Part shown: positions 1 through 5,553 of the stretch, piece by piece
Layout: each line of letters opens with the position of its first letter
Position numbering within the stretch: position 1 is the stretch's first letter
Assembly: GCA_050252545.1 (NCBI GenBank)
Contig: JBFWKS010000128.1
Location: 1 to 11,127, forward strand
Source of the DNA: Patulibacter sp050252545
Lineage (GTDB): Bacteria > Actinomycetota > Thermoleophilia > Solirubrobacterales > Solirubrobacteraceae
Direction: 5' to 3'
Length of the DNA stretch: 11,127 bases
Made by a program: the position numbers and the translations under genes
Notes under the pieces: generated by a model
What the model was told of the DNA's origin: nothing
The model's database searches: none
Seen by the model: the letters and a program-made list of their open reading frames with translations, nothing else

Positions 1-543
1 CCCGACGATGACGACGGGCCGGAGGCGGTTCCGGACGACGTGCGGAGGGCCGTCGCGGACGCGTTCTTCGCCTCCGACCATGGACGTGCCTGGTCGGCAC
101 CGGCGGCGGGCGCGTCGTCGGACGCCATCGACCGGGAGCGGACTGCCGAGACGGTGGTCCGTGCGGCGATCGACTTCGCAGCCGACGAGACCGGCGGAGA
201 TCCGCTGCGGTGGAGCCCCGTCGTCGTCGAGCTGTTCATGCTCGACTGGTTGCCGCGTCGCGTGACGCTGCCCGCGACGGCCGGTCCGATGGCCGCCGAC
301 ATCGTCCACGACTGGGCCCGCCATACCGCGGCCGACCGGCAGATCCCGCCGCGGGCCGTGACGATGCTCGACGAGGCCGTCGACCGTCACCGCGACGAGA
401 TGTCCTCGTTCATGGCCGACGAGTCGCACTGGGGCCCGGCCAAGACGATCGCGATGCGGGCGATCGCCGAGGGCGTCGACGCCGGCGACCCCGACGCGAT
501 GCAGGCGTTCATCGACCGCGTCAACCGTGACGGCGGGGCCTGA
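1..543 (+). CDS. Conserved protein of unknown function, 3' part only
   Basis: The frame is open from the first base of the window to a TGA at 541-543, giving at least 180 residues. The codon at 40 is only an internal candidate start, so the gene probably begins upstream. The visible part is soluble and acidic, with no membrane segment or signal. A central stretch around residues 73-87 contains RWSPVVVELFMLDWLPRRV. From memory, that pattern (W-S-P-x-x-V-E followed by a hydrophobic run and W-L-P-R) occurs in the C-terminal half of uncharacterised actinobacterial proteins, some carrying a SEC-C metal-binding motif. No Cys or His cluster is visible here, so I do not assign that domain. The end is Asp/Ala-rich, as in a normal C-terminus. 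No function is proposed. The reading frame is credible because of its length and its G/C-rich third positions. Confidence 0.75.
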   Translation, partial: PDDDDGPEAVPDDVRRAVADAFFASDHGRAWSAPAAGASSDAIDRERTAETVVRAAIDFAADETGGDPLRWSPVVVELFMLDWLPRRVTLPATAGPMAADIVHDWARHTAADRQIPPRAVTMLDEAVDRHRDEMSSFMADESHWGPAKTIAMRAIAEGVDAGDPDAMQAFIDRVNRDGGA

Positions 544-732
544 CGGACGGGGCGCTCAGGGTTGACGTGGCGGGCGAGGGCTACGGTCCCGGAAGGGGTG
601 CGGCGTTTGGGACATCGACCGTCGCCAACGCCACACGCCCGCGCTCGACCCCGGGAGGCGCGCCGCGTCTCCTGGCCACTCCTCGACTGGCGGCGCAGTG
701 CCGCACTGGGGTGGGCGTGCCACCCTGTGCGC
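544..732. other. Intergenic stretch with imperfect palindrome
   Basis: This gap lies between the partial gene and the DUF1653 gene. It contains a TTGACG at 562-567 and a TACGGT at 582-587. They are separated by only 14 bases, which is short for a standard -35/-10 pair, so a promoter here is only possible. Downstream lies an imperfect hairpin: GGCGTT (602-607), GG (609-610) and GAC (611-613) pair with GTC (621-623), CC (625-626) and AACGCC (627-632), with single-base bulges and a 7-base loop. Read on the minus strand, 596-632 resembles the 29-bp repeat family found at 1572-1734. No ORF of its own is supported. Confidence 0.4.
721..726 (+). promoter_or_regulatory. Candidate -10 hexamer CACCCT
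   Basis: CACCCT ends 6 bases before the GTG at 733. It is the weakest member of a set of nAnnnT hexamers lying 5-7 bases before starts in this window. If it is functional, the mRNA would be leaderless. No TTGACA-like -35 is visible. Confidence 0.25.
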
Positions 733-963
733 GTGATGACGGATGCCGACACCCCGCTTCGGCCCGGCCGCTACCGGCACTACAAGGGTCCGGAGTACGA
801 GGTGCTGTTCGAGGCGCGCCACAGCGAGACGGAGGAGACGATGGTCGTCTACCGCCAGCTGTACGGAGAGCACGGCACGTGGGTGCGTCCGAAGGCGATG
901 TTCGTGGAGACGGTGACCGTCGACGGCCGCGAGGTTCCGCGGTTCGCGCCCGTCGAGGGGTAG
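733..963 (+). CDS. DUF1653 domain protein
   Basis: This small protein (about 76 residues) is almost entirely one DUF1653 domain. The signature is clear: GRYRHYKGPEYEV near the N-terminus, then ARHSETEE, a VVYRQLYG segment, WVRPKAMFVETV and a closing VPRFAPV. The domain is a compact beta-rich fold of unknown biochemical role, and the whole family is about this length, so the protein looks complete. The start is either GTG 733 or the adjacent ATG 736. The hexamer at 721-726 favours 733 if the mRNA is leaderless. A longer frame opens at 562, but the added residues are Arg/Pro-rich, match nothing in the family and overlap a palindromic repeat, so I reject that start. The gene faces the DUF488 gene across a convergent gap and has no operon partner. 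Family assignment is strong; function is unknown. Confidence 0.88.
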   Translation: MMTDADTPLRPGRYRHYKGPEYEVLFEARHSETEETMVVYRQLYGEHGTWVRPKAMFVETVTVDGREVPRFAPVEG

Positions 964-1027
964 GGCGCGCGCCGGGAAGGCCGGCACCGCGCCGGGAGCG
1001 GCGGCGACGAGCGGACGCCGTGGCGCG

Positions 1028-1132
1028 GGGGAGCGGTGGGACGGGCGCCTGGCGGGATCCGGTGAACGGTGGCGGAGGCGGGTGGTGCAGCGGCGGGGAG
1101 GAGGTGCCCGTGGCGGGGGCGGACCGCTCCCC
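1028..1132. repeat. 10-bp inverted repeat in convergent gap
   Basis: GGGGAGCGGT at 1028-1037 is matched exactly by its reverse complement ACCGCTCCCC at 1123-1132. The intervening 85 bases are a G-rich, purine-biased tract. The right arm ends 2 bases before the DUF488 stop codon. With both flanking genes converging here, the arms could help end transcription from either side, but a 10-bp stem with such a large loop may be chance in G+C-rich DNA. Confidence 0.35.
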
Positions 1133-1134
1133 GG

Positions 1135-1485
1135 TCACAGACCGGCGCGCAGCACCTTGGCCAGGACGACCGCGTTGTTGTGCTCCTCGTCCTTGGCCGC
1201 ATAGACCAGCGTGAGCGGGCCGGGATCGGCGGCGCGGCGCAGCCCGGTCAGCGTGTCGCGGTGCTGCTCCAGCTCGGCGCGGTAACGCTCCTCGAACTCG
1301 TCGAACCGGTCGGGGTCGTGCCCGAACCACTTGCGCAGCTCGTTCGAGGGCGCCAGGTCGCGCACCCACTCGTCGATCCGCGCATGTTTGCGCTCCACGC
1401 CGCGGGGCCACATCCGGTCGACGAGCACGCGCCGTCCGTCCGCGTCGGCGGCCTGCTCATACGCCCGCTTGCAGCGCACGTCCAT
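1135..1485 (-). CDS. DUF488 family protein (YeaO-like)
   Basis: The 116-residue product matches the short YeaO-type branch of DUF488 along its whole length. Diagnostic blocks are VLVDRMWPRGV (20-30), LAPSNELRKWFGHDPDRF (44-61), a YRAEL helix (68-72) and LVYAAKDEEHNNAVVL (93-108). The biochemical role of the family is not firmly established. It is usually encoded alone, as here. The ATG at 1485 puts the conserved start of the family right at the N-terminus. Upstream of it there is no Shine-Dalgarno sequence, but a GAGCAT hexamer lies 6 bases away, in keeping with other starts in this window. The frame continues upstream as an open shadow through the 1572-1734 repeats, and those residues are not part of the protein. 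Confidence 0.9.
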   Translation of the reverse strand: MDVRCKRAYEQAADADGRRVLVDRMWPRGVERKHARIDEWVRDLAPSNELRKWFGHDPDRFDEFEERYRAELEQHRDTLTGLRRAADPGPLTLVYAAKDEEHNNAVVLAKVLRAGL

Positions 1486-1491
1486 CGCTCG

Positions 1492-1497
1492 ATGCTC
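1492..1497 (-). promoter_or_regulatory. Candidate -10 hexamer GAGCAT for DUF488 gene
   Basis: Read on the minus strand, GAGCAT ends exactly 6 bases before the ATG at 1485. This is the same geometry as several other starts here. No convincing -35 is seen upstream. Confidence 0.35.
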
Positions 1498-1571
1498 GCA
1501 GGTCGGGGGCGTCCCGGTGAGGGCGTTCGGGTGAGGGGGCGAGCCGGGGAGGGCGTGCCGGGGGGTGTGCT

Positions 1572-1600
1572 GCGAAGCCGACGCCCGGCATCCGAAACGC
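1572..1600 (+). repeat. 29-bp palindromic repeat, copy A
   Basis: This is the first of three copies of a 29-bp unit built around the palindrome GACGCCCGGCGTC. Here the right arm carries one change (GGCATC). It is preceded by GTGCT and followed by CTCACACCCC. It differs from copy B at 4 of 29 positions and from copy C at 4 of 29. Confidence 0.7.
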
Positions 1601-1632
1601 CTCACACCCCCGGAGACGTGCGGGGGCGTGCG

Positions 1633-1661
1633 GCGAAACCGACGCCCGGCGTCCGGAACCC
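1633..1661 (+). repeat. 29-bp palindromic repeat, copy B
   Basis: This copy starts 61 bases after copy A in the same orientation. The central palindrome GACGCC-C-GGCGTC is perfect, flanked by GCGAAACC on the left and CGGAACCC on the right. It differs from copy C at 3 of 29 positions. A CACACACACCAC run at 1668-1679 follows it, parallel to the CACACCCC that follows copy A. Confidence 0.72.
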
Positions 1662-1705
1662 GACAGGCACACACACCACTCCCCAGAGCCATCTCGGGGC
1701 GCGCT

Positions 1706-1734
1706 GCGAAACCGGCGCCCGGCGTCCGCAACGC
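1706..1734 (+). repeat. 29-bp palindromic repeat, copy C
   Basis: This copy starts 73 bases after copy B, in the same orientation. The palindrome core is GGCGCC-C-GGCGTC, one arm base changed relative to copy B. It is followed by AGCGCACCCC, again a C-rich tail like the one after copies A and B. The unequal 61/73-base spacing argues against a CRISPR array or a simple tandem duplication. Confidence 0.7.
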
Positions 1735-1819
1735 AGCGCACCCCTGGGCCCCGACGCCCGATCCCGATCCCGGCTCCCGGTGACCCCCGCCGCCCGCCGA
1801 CACGTCACGGCCGCGCGGC

Positions 1820-2707
1820 TCACGGCCCGGCGAGCGGTTCCGGGGCGCGTGGCCGGCGGCGGACCTCCAGGACGACCGCGGCGAGGATGAGCGTGCCGGC
1901 GACGAGCGTCGCCAGACCGATCGTGGCACCGAAGGCGAGCGCCCCGATCACCGTCGCGATGACCGCCTCGTTGAGGCCGAGGATCCCGGCCAGCGGCGCG
2001 TCCATCGTGCGTAGCGCACGCCAGTACAGCGCGAAGCCGGGGCCGAGGAGGGCTGCGCCGGCGAGCAGCAGCCAACCGGCGTCCGGGAGGCCAGGGGCAC
2101 CGGTGAGGAGGAGGGGGAGCGTGATCACGGCGACGAGCGACAGCTGCAGGCCGGCGGCCACGTCTGGGTCGTGGCCGGCGGAGCGTCGCGACACCTGGAC
2201 GACGAGGACGGCGAGCGCGGTGGCGCTGCCGAGGGCCAGGACGCTGCCGAGCAGCACGTCGCCGCTGTTGGTCCCATCGGGCACGGCGACGGCGACGAGC
2301 CCGACCGCGGCGACGATGAGGCCGAGCTCGGCGATCATCCCGGCGGTGAGCGACCGGCGGCCCCGGACGACGTCGACGGTGAGCAGCAGCACGGGTGCGG
2401 TGAGGTGCAGCGCGACCATGACCGGCAACGGCCCCACCTGCAGCGACGCCACGTACAGGCTGAGGTTGACCGCCTCGAGCGCGGCGACGAGCAGGAACAT
2501 CCGAGGGCCGGCCCGCAACGTCCGCAGCGGCCGACGGCGCCGCAGCGCCGCGAACGCGAGCAGCAGCAGCCCACCCCCGGCGGCGACCAGTGGTGCGGAC
2601 GCGGCGCGTGCCACCTCGATGTGCGCCAGCACGGCGCTGGAGGTGCCCCAGCAGGCGGTCGCCGCCAGGAGCAGCAGCACCGGGCGAAGAAGGGTCGTCG
2701 CGGGCAT
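1820..2707 (-). CDS. EamA-family (DMT superfamily) permease
   Basis: This 295-residue protein has the length and about ten hydrophobic segments of a drug/metabolite transporter with two EamA repeats. The first repeat opens with LLLLAATACWGTSSAVL (11-27), where the early Trp-Gly is typical. The second runs from about residue 150 to 282 and ends with GILGLNEAVIATVIGAL followed by a TLVAGTLILAAVVL helix. The usual Glu of the late E-x-x motif in repeat two is replaced near residue 260 (ALAFGATIG). Family members export or exchange amino acids, nucleosides or other small metabolites across the inner membrane; the substrate cannot be read from sequence. I chose ATG 2707 because it places the first membrane helix at the N-terminus. 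The longer upstream frame adds a non-homologous Arg-rich tail overlapping the NERD gene. It is divergent from that gene. Confidence 0.9.
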   Translation of the reverse strand: MPATTLLRPVLLLLAATACWGTSSAVLAHIEVARAASAPLVAAGGGLLLLAFAALRRRRPLRTLRAGPRMFLLVAALEAVNLSLYVASLQVGPLPVMVALHLTAPVLLLTVDVVRGRRSLTAGMIAELGLIVAAVGLVAVAVPDGTNSGDVLLGSVLALGSATALAVLVVQVSRRSAGHDPDVAAGLQLSLVAVITLPLLLTGAPGLPDAGWLLLAGAALLGPGFALYWRALRTMDAPLAGILGLNEAVIATVIGALAFGATIGLATLVAGTLILAAVVLEVRRRPRAPEPLAGP

Positions 2708-2750
2708 CGTGGACGTCGCGGCGTGACGGACCGCCGCGGCGCGGACGTGC

Positions 2751-2756
2751 ACGATA
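2751..2756 (-). promoter_or_regulatory. Candidate -10 hexamer TATCGT for EamA gene
   Basis: Read on the minus strand, TATCGT matches the TAnnnT form and lies 43 bases before the chosen ATG. It would give a leader of roughly 35 bases, unlike the leaderless pattern seen elsewhere in the window. No good -35 is seen. Confidence 0.3.
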
Positions 2757-2894
2757 CGGACCCGAACCAGGGTTCTCGATGCCCCTGTGAGCGTTGCTCG
2801 GCTGATTCGCCTGCCCGCTGCCTGGGGCTCGGGCATCCGTCGAGCTCCGGGCCACCGCCTCACGCCCGCACCGCCGTCGGCCGACGACGGGACC

Positions 2895-3560
2895 ATGCCA
2901 TCGCATCCGGACTTCGACGCCGGCGCTCCGGAGGGCACCGCAGGAGCGAGCGCCCGACGGGAGCACGAGCGACGGCGTGCGGCCCGCCAGCAGCGGGTCC
3001 GTGAGCGCCATCCACGGACCGCCGGTCTGCGGCTGGCGCTGTCCGGTCCCCCGCAGCACGAGCAGGCGTGGGTGCGCGGGGCGGAGGGGGAGGAGGCGCT
3101 GGCGCGAGAGCTCGCCACCCGATGCGACGACCGGGTGCGGTTCCTGCACGACCGTCGCCTGCCGGGTACGCGCGGCAACGTCGACCACCTGGCGATCGCC
3201 CCGTCCGGCGTATGGGTCATCGACGCCAAGCGCTACCGCGGCAAGGTCGCCGTCCGGCGGCCGCTGTTCGGCCCGGCCAAGCTCACCATCGGCGGTCGGG
3301 ACCGCACGAGGCTCATCGACGGTCTGCGGCGACAGACCGACCGGATCGGCGAGCTGCTCGAGGTCGCCGGGGTTCCCGTCCACGGGACGCTCTGCTTCTA
3401 CGACGCCGAGCTGCCGATCGTCGGCAGCCTGAGCTTCGACGGGTTCCCGATCCTGCGGCCCCGCCCGCTCGCCCGCCGCCTGAACCGTGACGGACCGCTC
3501 GACGTCGACCGGATCGCGAACATACGGGCGCTCGTGGCGGAGGTGCTGCCGGCGGCGTAA
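2895..3560 (+). CDS. NERD domain protein (nuclease-related)
   Basis: The 221-residue protein carries a NERD domain at about residues 60-165, the restriction-endonuclease-like PD-(D/E)xK fold. Visible signature residues are the GAEGEEAL helix (62-69), NVDHLAIAPSGVWVIDAKRY (95-114) with Asp97 and the Asp110-Ala-Lys112 triplet, and Gln147 in the helix that follows. The first 45 residues are Arg-rich and probably disordered; no membrane segment or extra helicase, kinase or topoisomerase domain is present. The family is inferred to cleave or bind DNA; the cellular role of stand-alone NERD proteins is unknown. ATG 2895 is chosen since upstream in-frame codons from 2787 add low-complexity sequence. 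Unlike most genes here, its upstream hexamer (GACGAC, 2883-2888) lacks the final T. The gene is divergent from the EamA gene. Confidence 0.85.
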   Translation: MPSHPDFDAGAPEGTAGASARREHERRRAARQQRVRERHPRTAGLRLALSGPPQHEQAWVRGAEGEEALARELATRCDDRVRFLHDRRLPGTRGNVDHLAIAPSGVWVIDAKRYRGKVAVRRPLFGPAKLTIGGRDRTRLIDGLRRQTDRIGELLEVAGVPVHGTLCFYDAELPIVGSLSFDGFPILRPRPLARRLNRDGPLDVDRIANIRALVAEVLPAA

Positions 3561-3565
3561 GTTGC

Positions 3566-3579
3566 CGGTCGGGTGACCG
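3566..3579. terminator. Small hairpin after NERD gene
   Basis: CGGTC (3566-3570), loop GGGT, GACCG (3575-3579) starts 6 bases after the stop codon. The stem is a perfect 5 bp with no T-run. It could mark the transcript end, but is short. Confidence 0.25.
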
Positions 3580-3609
3580 TGCCGGCCGCTGGGCGTGGTC
3601 GAACAGGGA

Positions 3610-3630
3610 AGCCGCGTGACCCGCGCGGCT
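3610..3630. terminator. Hairpin between NERD gene and membrane-protein gene
   Basis: AGCCGCG (3610-3616) pairs perfectly with CGCGGCT (3624-3630) across a 7-base loop. There is no T-tract, so an intrinsic terminator of the standard type is not shown. The position, between a stop codon and the next candidate promoter, fits a termination or RNA-stability role. Confidence 0.3.
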
Positions 3631-3664
3631 CGGGTCGACGATCGGTGCTCCCACGGCACCCTGC

Positions 3665-3670
3665 TACGTT
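3665..3670 (+). promoter_or_regulatory. Candidate -10 hexamer TACGTT
   Basis: TACGTT ends 5 bases before the GTG at 3676 and 8 bases before the in-frame TTG at 3679. It is one of the strongest TAnnnT matches in the window and would produce a leaderless mRNA. Confidence 0.45.
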
Positions 3671-3675
3671 CGGCG

Positions 3676-4260
3676 GTGTTGATCGGCCCGGATGATGCGC
3701 AGACCGTCGCCGCGGGATCTGCGTCACGCGGATCCGCGGACGGCACCTGCGACGGGGCGGCGGCGACGCGTAATCGCCCGTCCCCCGAGCTGGTCCTCGT
3801 CGCGATCGGCATCGCCTGTGTCGTGCTCGGCGGCCTGGTGGCCGCGATCACTGACCCGCTCGATCTGTCATCGGGTAGCTGGCTGGCGGCGTACCTCGTC
3901 CTCGTCGGCGGTGTTGCCCAGTACGCGATGGGCCAGGCCCGGTCGACGTGGTACGCCGACGCACGGAGATCGCGCGCCACCGTCCGTCCTGGTCGCGAGG
4001 CCTGGGCGCAGGTCGCGACCTGGAACGTCGGCAACGGTGCGGTGATCGTCGGGACGCTGACCAGTGCCGCGCCGGTCGTCGTGGCCGGCTCGGTGCTGCT
4101 CGTCGTCGCGCTCGTGCTGGCGCTGCGTGCCACCCGCGCCGCCCCCGACAGGACCGCGACCCCCGCCCGTCTCGTAGACCTGGGCTACAGGACGACCCTG
4201 CTCGTCCTCGCCGCCAGCGTGCCGGTCGGCATCGTCCTGTCGATCGTGCGGAACGTCTGA
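3676..4260 (+). CDS. Multi-pass membrane protein of unknown function
   Basis: The product is 194 residues from GTG 3676. A polar, probably cytoplasmic N-terminus of about 37 residues is followed by hydrophobic segments at roughly 39-58, 69-87, 113-131, 133-150 and 173-191, so four or five membrane passes are likely. Between segments two and three lies a charged loop with WYADARRSRATVRPG; the next segment begins with ATWNVGNG. I do not recognise a named family or any catalytic motif. The start is chosen by the TACGTT hexamer just upstream. Earlier in-frame codons from 3595 would add an Arg/Ser stretch that crosses the hairpin at 3610-3630. The stop at 4258-4260 abuts the MazF remnant, so the junction may be a deletion scar, although this protein's own C-terminus looks ordinary (ends in IVRNV). 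Confidence 0.75.
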   Translation: MLIGPDDAQTVAAGSASRGSADGTCDGAAATRNRPSPELVLVAIGIACVVLGGLVAAITDPLDLSSGSWLAAYLVLVGGVAQYAMGQARSTWYADARRSRATVRPGREAWAQVATWNVGNGAVIVGTLTSAAPVVVAGSVLLVVALVLALRATRAAPDRTATPARLVDLGYRTTLLVLAASVPVGIVLSIVRNV

Positions 4261-4266
4261 CGGGGA

Positions 4267-4506
4267 AGGGATGCCGGGTGTGACGGTCCTGCGAGGCATC
4301 GCGGTCGCACACCGATCACGACGACCGTCTACGGGATCGCGACCGAAGTTCCCGTCGGTCCGGTTCATGGACTCGAGGGCGATGGCGTCATCAGCTGCGA
4401 CAACATCACGACCATCGACGCGGCGGACGTCCTCGAGCAGATCGGTGTGCTCCACGACCGCGATGACCTGCTCGTCCCGGACCTCGAAACGCTGCGCGGA
4501 CCCATG
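4267..4506 (+). pseudogene. MazF/PemK-type toxin remnant, 5'-truncated and frameshifted
   Basis: Translated with two frame corrections, this stretch reads as the C-terminal two thirds of a MazF/PemK ribonuclease toxin. Frame 1 gives RDA at 4267-4275. After one surplus G in the GGG run at 4276-4278, frame 2 gives GVTVLRGIAVA (4277-4309). After two surplus bases (4310-4311), frame 1 resumes with PITTTVYGIATEVPVG (4312-4359), then HGLEGDGVISCDNITTID and VLEQIGVL to about 4449. The family consensus, from memory, has a VxVAPxTTTxRGxPTEVPxG block, then GL-x-x-D-G-V-x-x-C-D-N-I-T-T, then a QIG-x-L helix. The N-terminal strand with the RRPVLV-type motif is missing, and the usual stop is lost: the frame runs into the dehydrogenase gene. 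No MazE-type antitoxin gene is seen. Toxic activity is not expected. Confidence 0.72.
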
Positions 4507-4533
4507 TCGCCGGTCGGCCCGACGGTCCACTGC

Positions 4534-4539
4534 AAGACT
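4534..4539 (+). promoter_or_regulatory. Candidate -10 hexamer AAGACT for dehydrogenase gene
   Basis: AAGACT ends exactly 6 bases before the ATG at 4546. It fits the nAnnnT pattern and supports this start over the in-frame upstream GTG at 4447, which belongs to the MazF remnant. Confidence 0.4.
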
Positions 4540-4545
4540 CGCGGC

Positions 4546-5256
4546 ATGACCTCTCCGACGACCGAGCCCGGCAACGGCCGGGTCCTGCTCATCACCGGCG
4601 CGTCCAGCGGGATCGGCGCCACGACCGCCCGGCAGGCGCAGGACGCCGGGTGGAGCACGGTGCTCGCCGCGCGCTCCGCCGACAAGCTGCGGGACGTGGC
4701 CGCCGGCCTCGACCCGGAGCGGACGCTGACCGTCCCGACCGACGTCAACGACTTCGACGCGCAGCAGGCCGCGGTCGCCGCGACGCAGGAGCGGTTCGGC
4801 CGGCTCGACGCCGTCTTCGCCAACGCCGGGTTCGGGGCCGCCCGTGGGTTCCGCGAGGAGACCCCCGAGCACTGGCGCGACATGGTCCTGACCAACGTCT
4901 ACGGCGCCGCGCTCACCATCCGCGCGACGATCGACGTAATCACCGATGCGCGCGGCCAGTACGTCCTGACCGGGTCGGTCGCCGGTCGGCGCTCTCTGCC
5001 GGGTTCGCTCTACTCGGCCACGAAGTTCGCGGTCACCGGCATGGCCGAGTCGCTGCGCCTGGAGCTCAACGGCACCGGCGCCCGCGTGACGCTCCTGTGC
5101 CCCGGCATGGTCGACACGCCCTTCTTCGACAGCCCGCCATCGATCGAGGCTCTGCACCCCGACGACGTCGCCGGCGCCGTGCTCTGGGCTCTGGGGCAAC
5201 CCGCCCGTGTCGACGTGAACGAGATCGTCATCCGGCCGACCGCTCAGGACGGCTGA
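4546..5256 (+). CDS. SDR family oxidoreductase
   Basis: This 236-residue protein is a classical short-chain dehydrogenase/reductase. The Rossmann nucleotide-binding motif TGASSGIG is at 17-24, preceded by strand VLLI. Asp66 of TDV is the adenine-pocket residue, NAG is at 93-95, and the catalytic set is Asn117, Ser144, Tyr156 and Lys160 (YSATK). PGMVDTPFF at 186-194 closes the active site. AARS after the second strand, with Arg43, suggests NADPH rather than NADH; that is an inference. The substrate is unknown; the closest general type is the small YdfG-like group acting on hydroxy acids or alcohols. The family averages about 250 residues, so it is complete. The frame is open upstream, but those codons belong to the toxin remnant. 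A candidate hairpin follows the stop. Confidence 0.92.
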   Translation: MTSPTTEPGNGRVLLITGASSGIGATTARQAQDAGWSTVLAARSADKLRDVAAGLDPERTLTVPTDVNDFDAQQAAVAATQERFGRLDAVFANAGFGAARGFREETPEHWRDMVLTNVYGAALTIRATIDVITDARGQYVLTGSVAGRRSLPGSLYSATKFAVTGMAESLRLELNGTGARVTLLCPGMVDTPFFDSPPSIEALHPDDVAGAVLWALGQPARVDVNEIVIRPTAQDG

Positions 5257-5270
5257 ACGGCGACGCCTGC

Positions 5271-5296
5271 CGGGCGGCGACGGAGAGAGCCGCCCG
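5271..5296 (+). terminator. Hairpin after dehydrogenase gene
   Basis: CGGGCGGC (5271-5278) pairs perfectly with GCCGCCCG (5289-5296) across a 10-base loop, 15 bases after the TGA. The 8-bp all-G/C stem is strong, but no T-tract follows. Terminators without a T-tract are common in high-G+C actinobacteria, so termination is plausible. Confidence 0.5.
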
Positions 5297-5325
5297 CGCT
5301 CCGGACGGTCACCCCGCGCGCATGG

Positions 5326-5331
5326 GAAGAT
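5326..5331 (+). promoter_or_regulatory. Candidate -10 hexamer GAAGAT
   Basis: GAAGAT ends 6 bases before the ATG at 5338. The preceding GGGAA could also be mistaken for a ribosome binding site, so the two readings compete. Confidence 0.35.
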
Positions 5332-5337
5332 GAGCCC

Positions 5338-5553
5338 ATGGCTGCGGACCGCGATCCGTTCGGTCGACCGGGGGCGGGGGAGGGACCGGCCGACGTCGAC
5401 GCCCGTCCCACCGGATCCCGTGGGACCGATCCGGTGCGGCCGGCGAGGGGACGGCGCACCGGGCCTCTGTCGGCCCTCCCGTCCTGGTTCTGGATCGTGT
5501 TCGTCGGCGACGCGATCGTGCTCATCGTGGTGCTGATCGTCGTCTTTCTGTGA
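5338..5553 (+). CDS. Small tail-anchored membrane protein
   Basis: This is a 71-residue protein. Residues 1-48 are charged, Gly/Pro/Arg-rich and probably disordered. Residues 50-71 (WFWIVFVGDAIVLIVVLIVVFL without its first and last residues) form one strong hydrophobic helix that ends at the C-terminus, so the protein is likely tail-anchored with its N-terminus in the cytoplasm. The tail contains one charged residue, Asp58, inside the helix, which could be a pairing site for a partner. I recognise no family. Support comes from the hydrophobic helix, the in-place hexamer upstream and its position after a terminator hairpin. A competing frame from 5330 (68 aa) lacks these features. Small single-helix proteins are often regulators of larger membrane complexes; no partner is evident here. 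Confidence 0.6.
   Translation: MAADRDPFGRPGAGEGPADVDARPTGSRGTDPVRPARGRRTGPLSALPSWFWIVFVGDAIVLIVVLIVVFL

Larger units (their letters stand above)
1486..1819. other. 334-base gene-free stretch between DUF488 and EamA genes
   Basis: No credible gene lies here. Open frames exist on both strands, but they are Arg/Pro/Gly-rich, lack homology and simply translate the repeats. The stretch holds three parts. A G-rich segment at about 1501-1566 contains repeated GGTGAGGG. The three palindromic repeat copies occupy 1572-1734. A C-rich tail runs to the EamA stop codon. A fragment at 1751-1760 (CCGACGCCCG) may be the start of a fourth, decayed copy. The region lies upstream of the DUF488 start and downstream of the EamA stop, so any transcript crossing it runs on the minus strand. 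Confidence 0.6.

Noticed and set aside
562..732. Longer DUF1653 protein from 562
   Set aside because: The extra residues cover a palindromic repeat and are Arg/Pro-rich. The family domain begins right after ATG 736.
1572..1734. CRISPR array
   Set aside because: Only three imperfect repeats with unequal spacing (61 and 73), related flanks rather than unique spacers, and no cas genes.
2787..2894. Longer NERD protein from GTG 2787
   Set aside because: The extra 36 codons are Pro/Gly/Arg-rich, lie in the divergent promoter gap and match nothing in the family.
1602..4133. 843-codon minus-strand frame
   Set aside because: It overlaps the EamA, NERD and membrane-protein genes in the wrong frame, is low-complexity Arg/Ala/Pro and ends in the repeat region.
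4447..4545. N-terminal extension of the dehydrogenase to GTG 4447
   Set aside because: The added residues match the C-terminus of the MazF remnant, not an SDR. The Rossmann motif is correctly placed from ATG 4546, which has its own -10-like hexamer.
3868..5199. 443-codon minus-strand frame opposite the dehydrogenase
   Set aside because: The opposite strand carries a clear SDR with all catalytic residues. This frame is a composition shadow.
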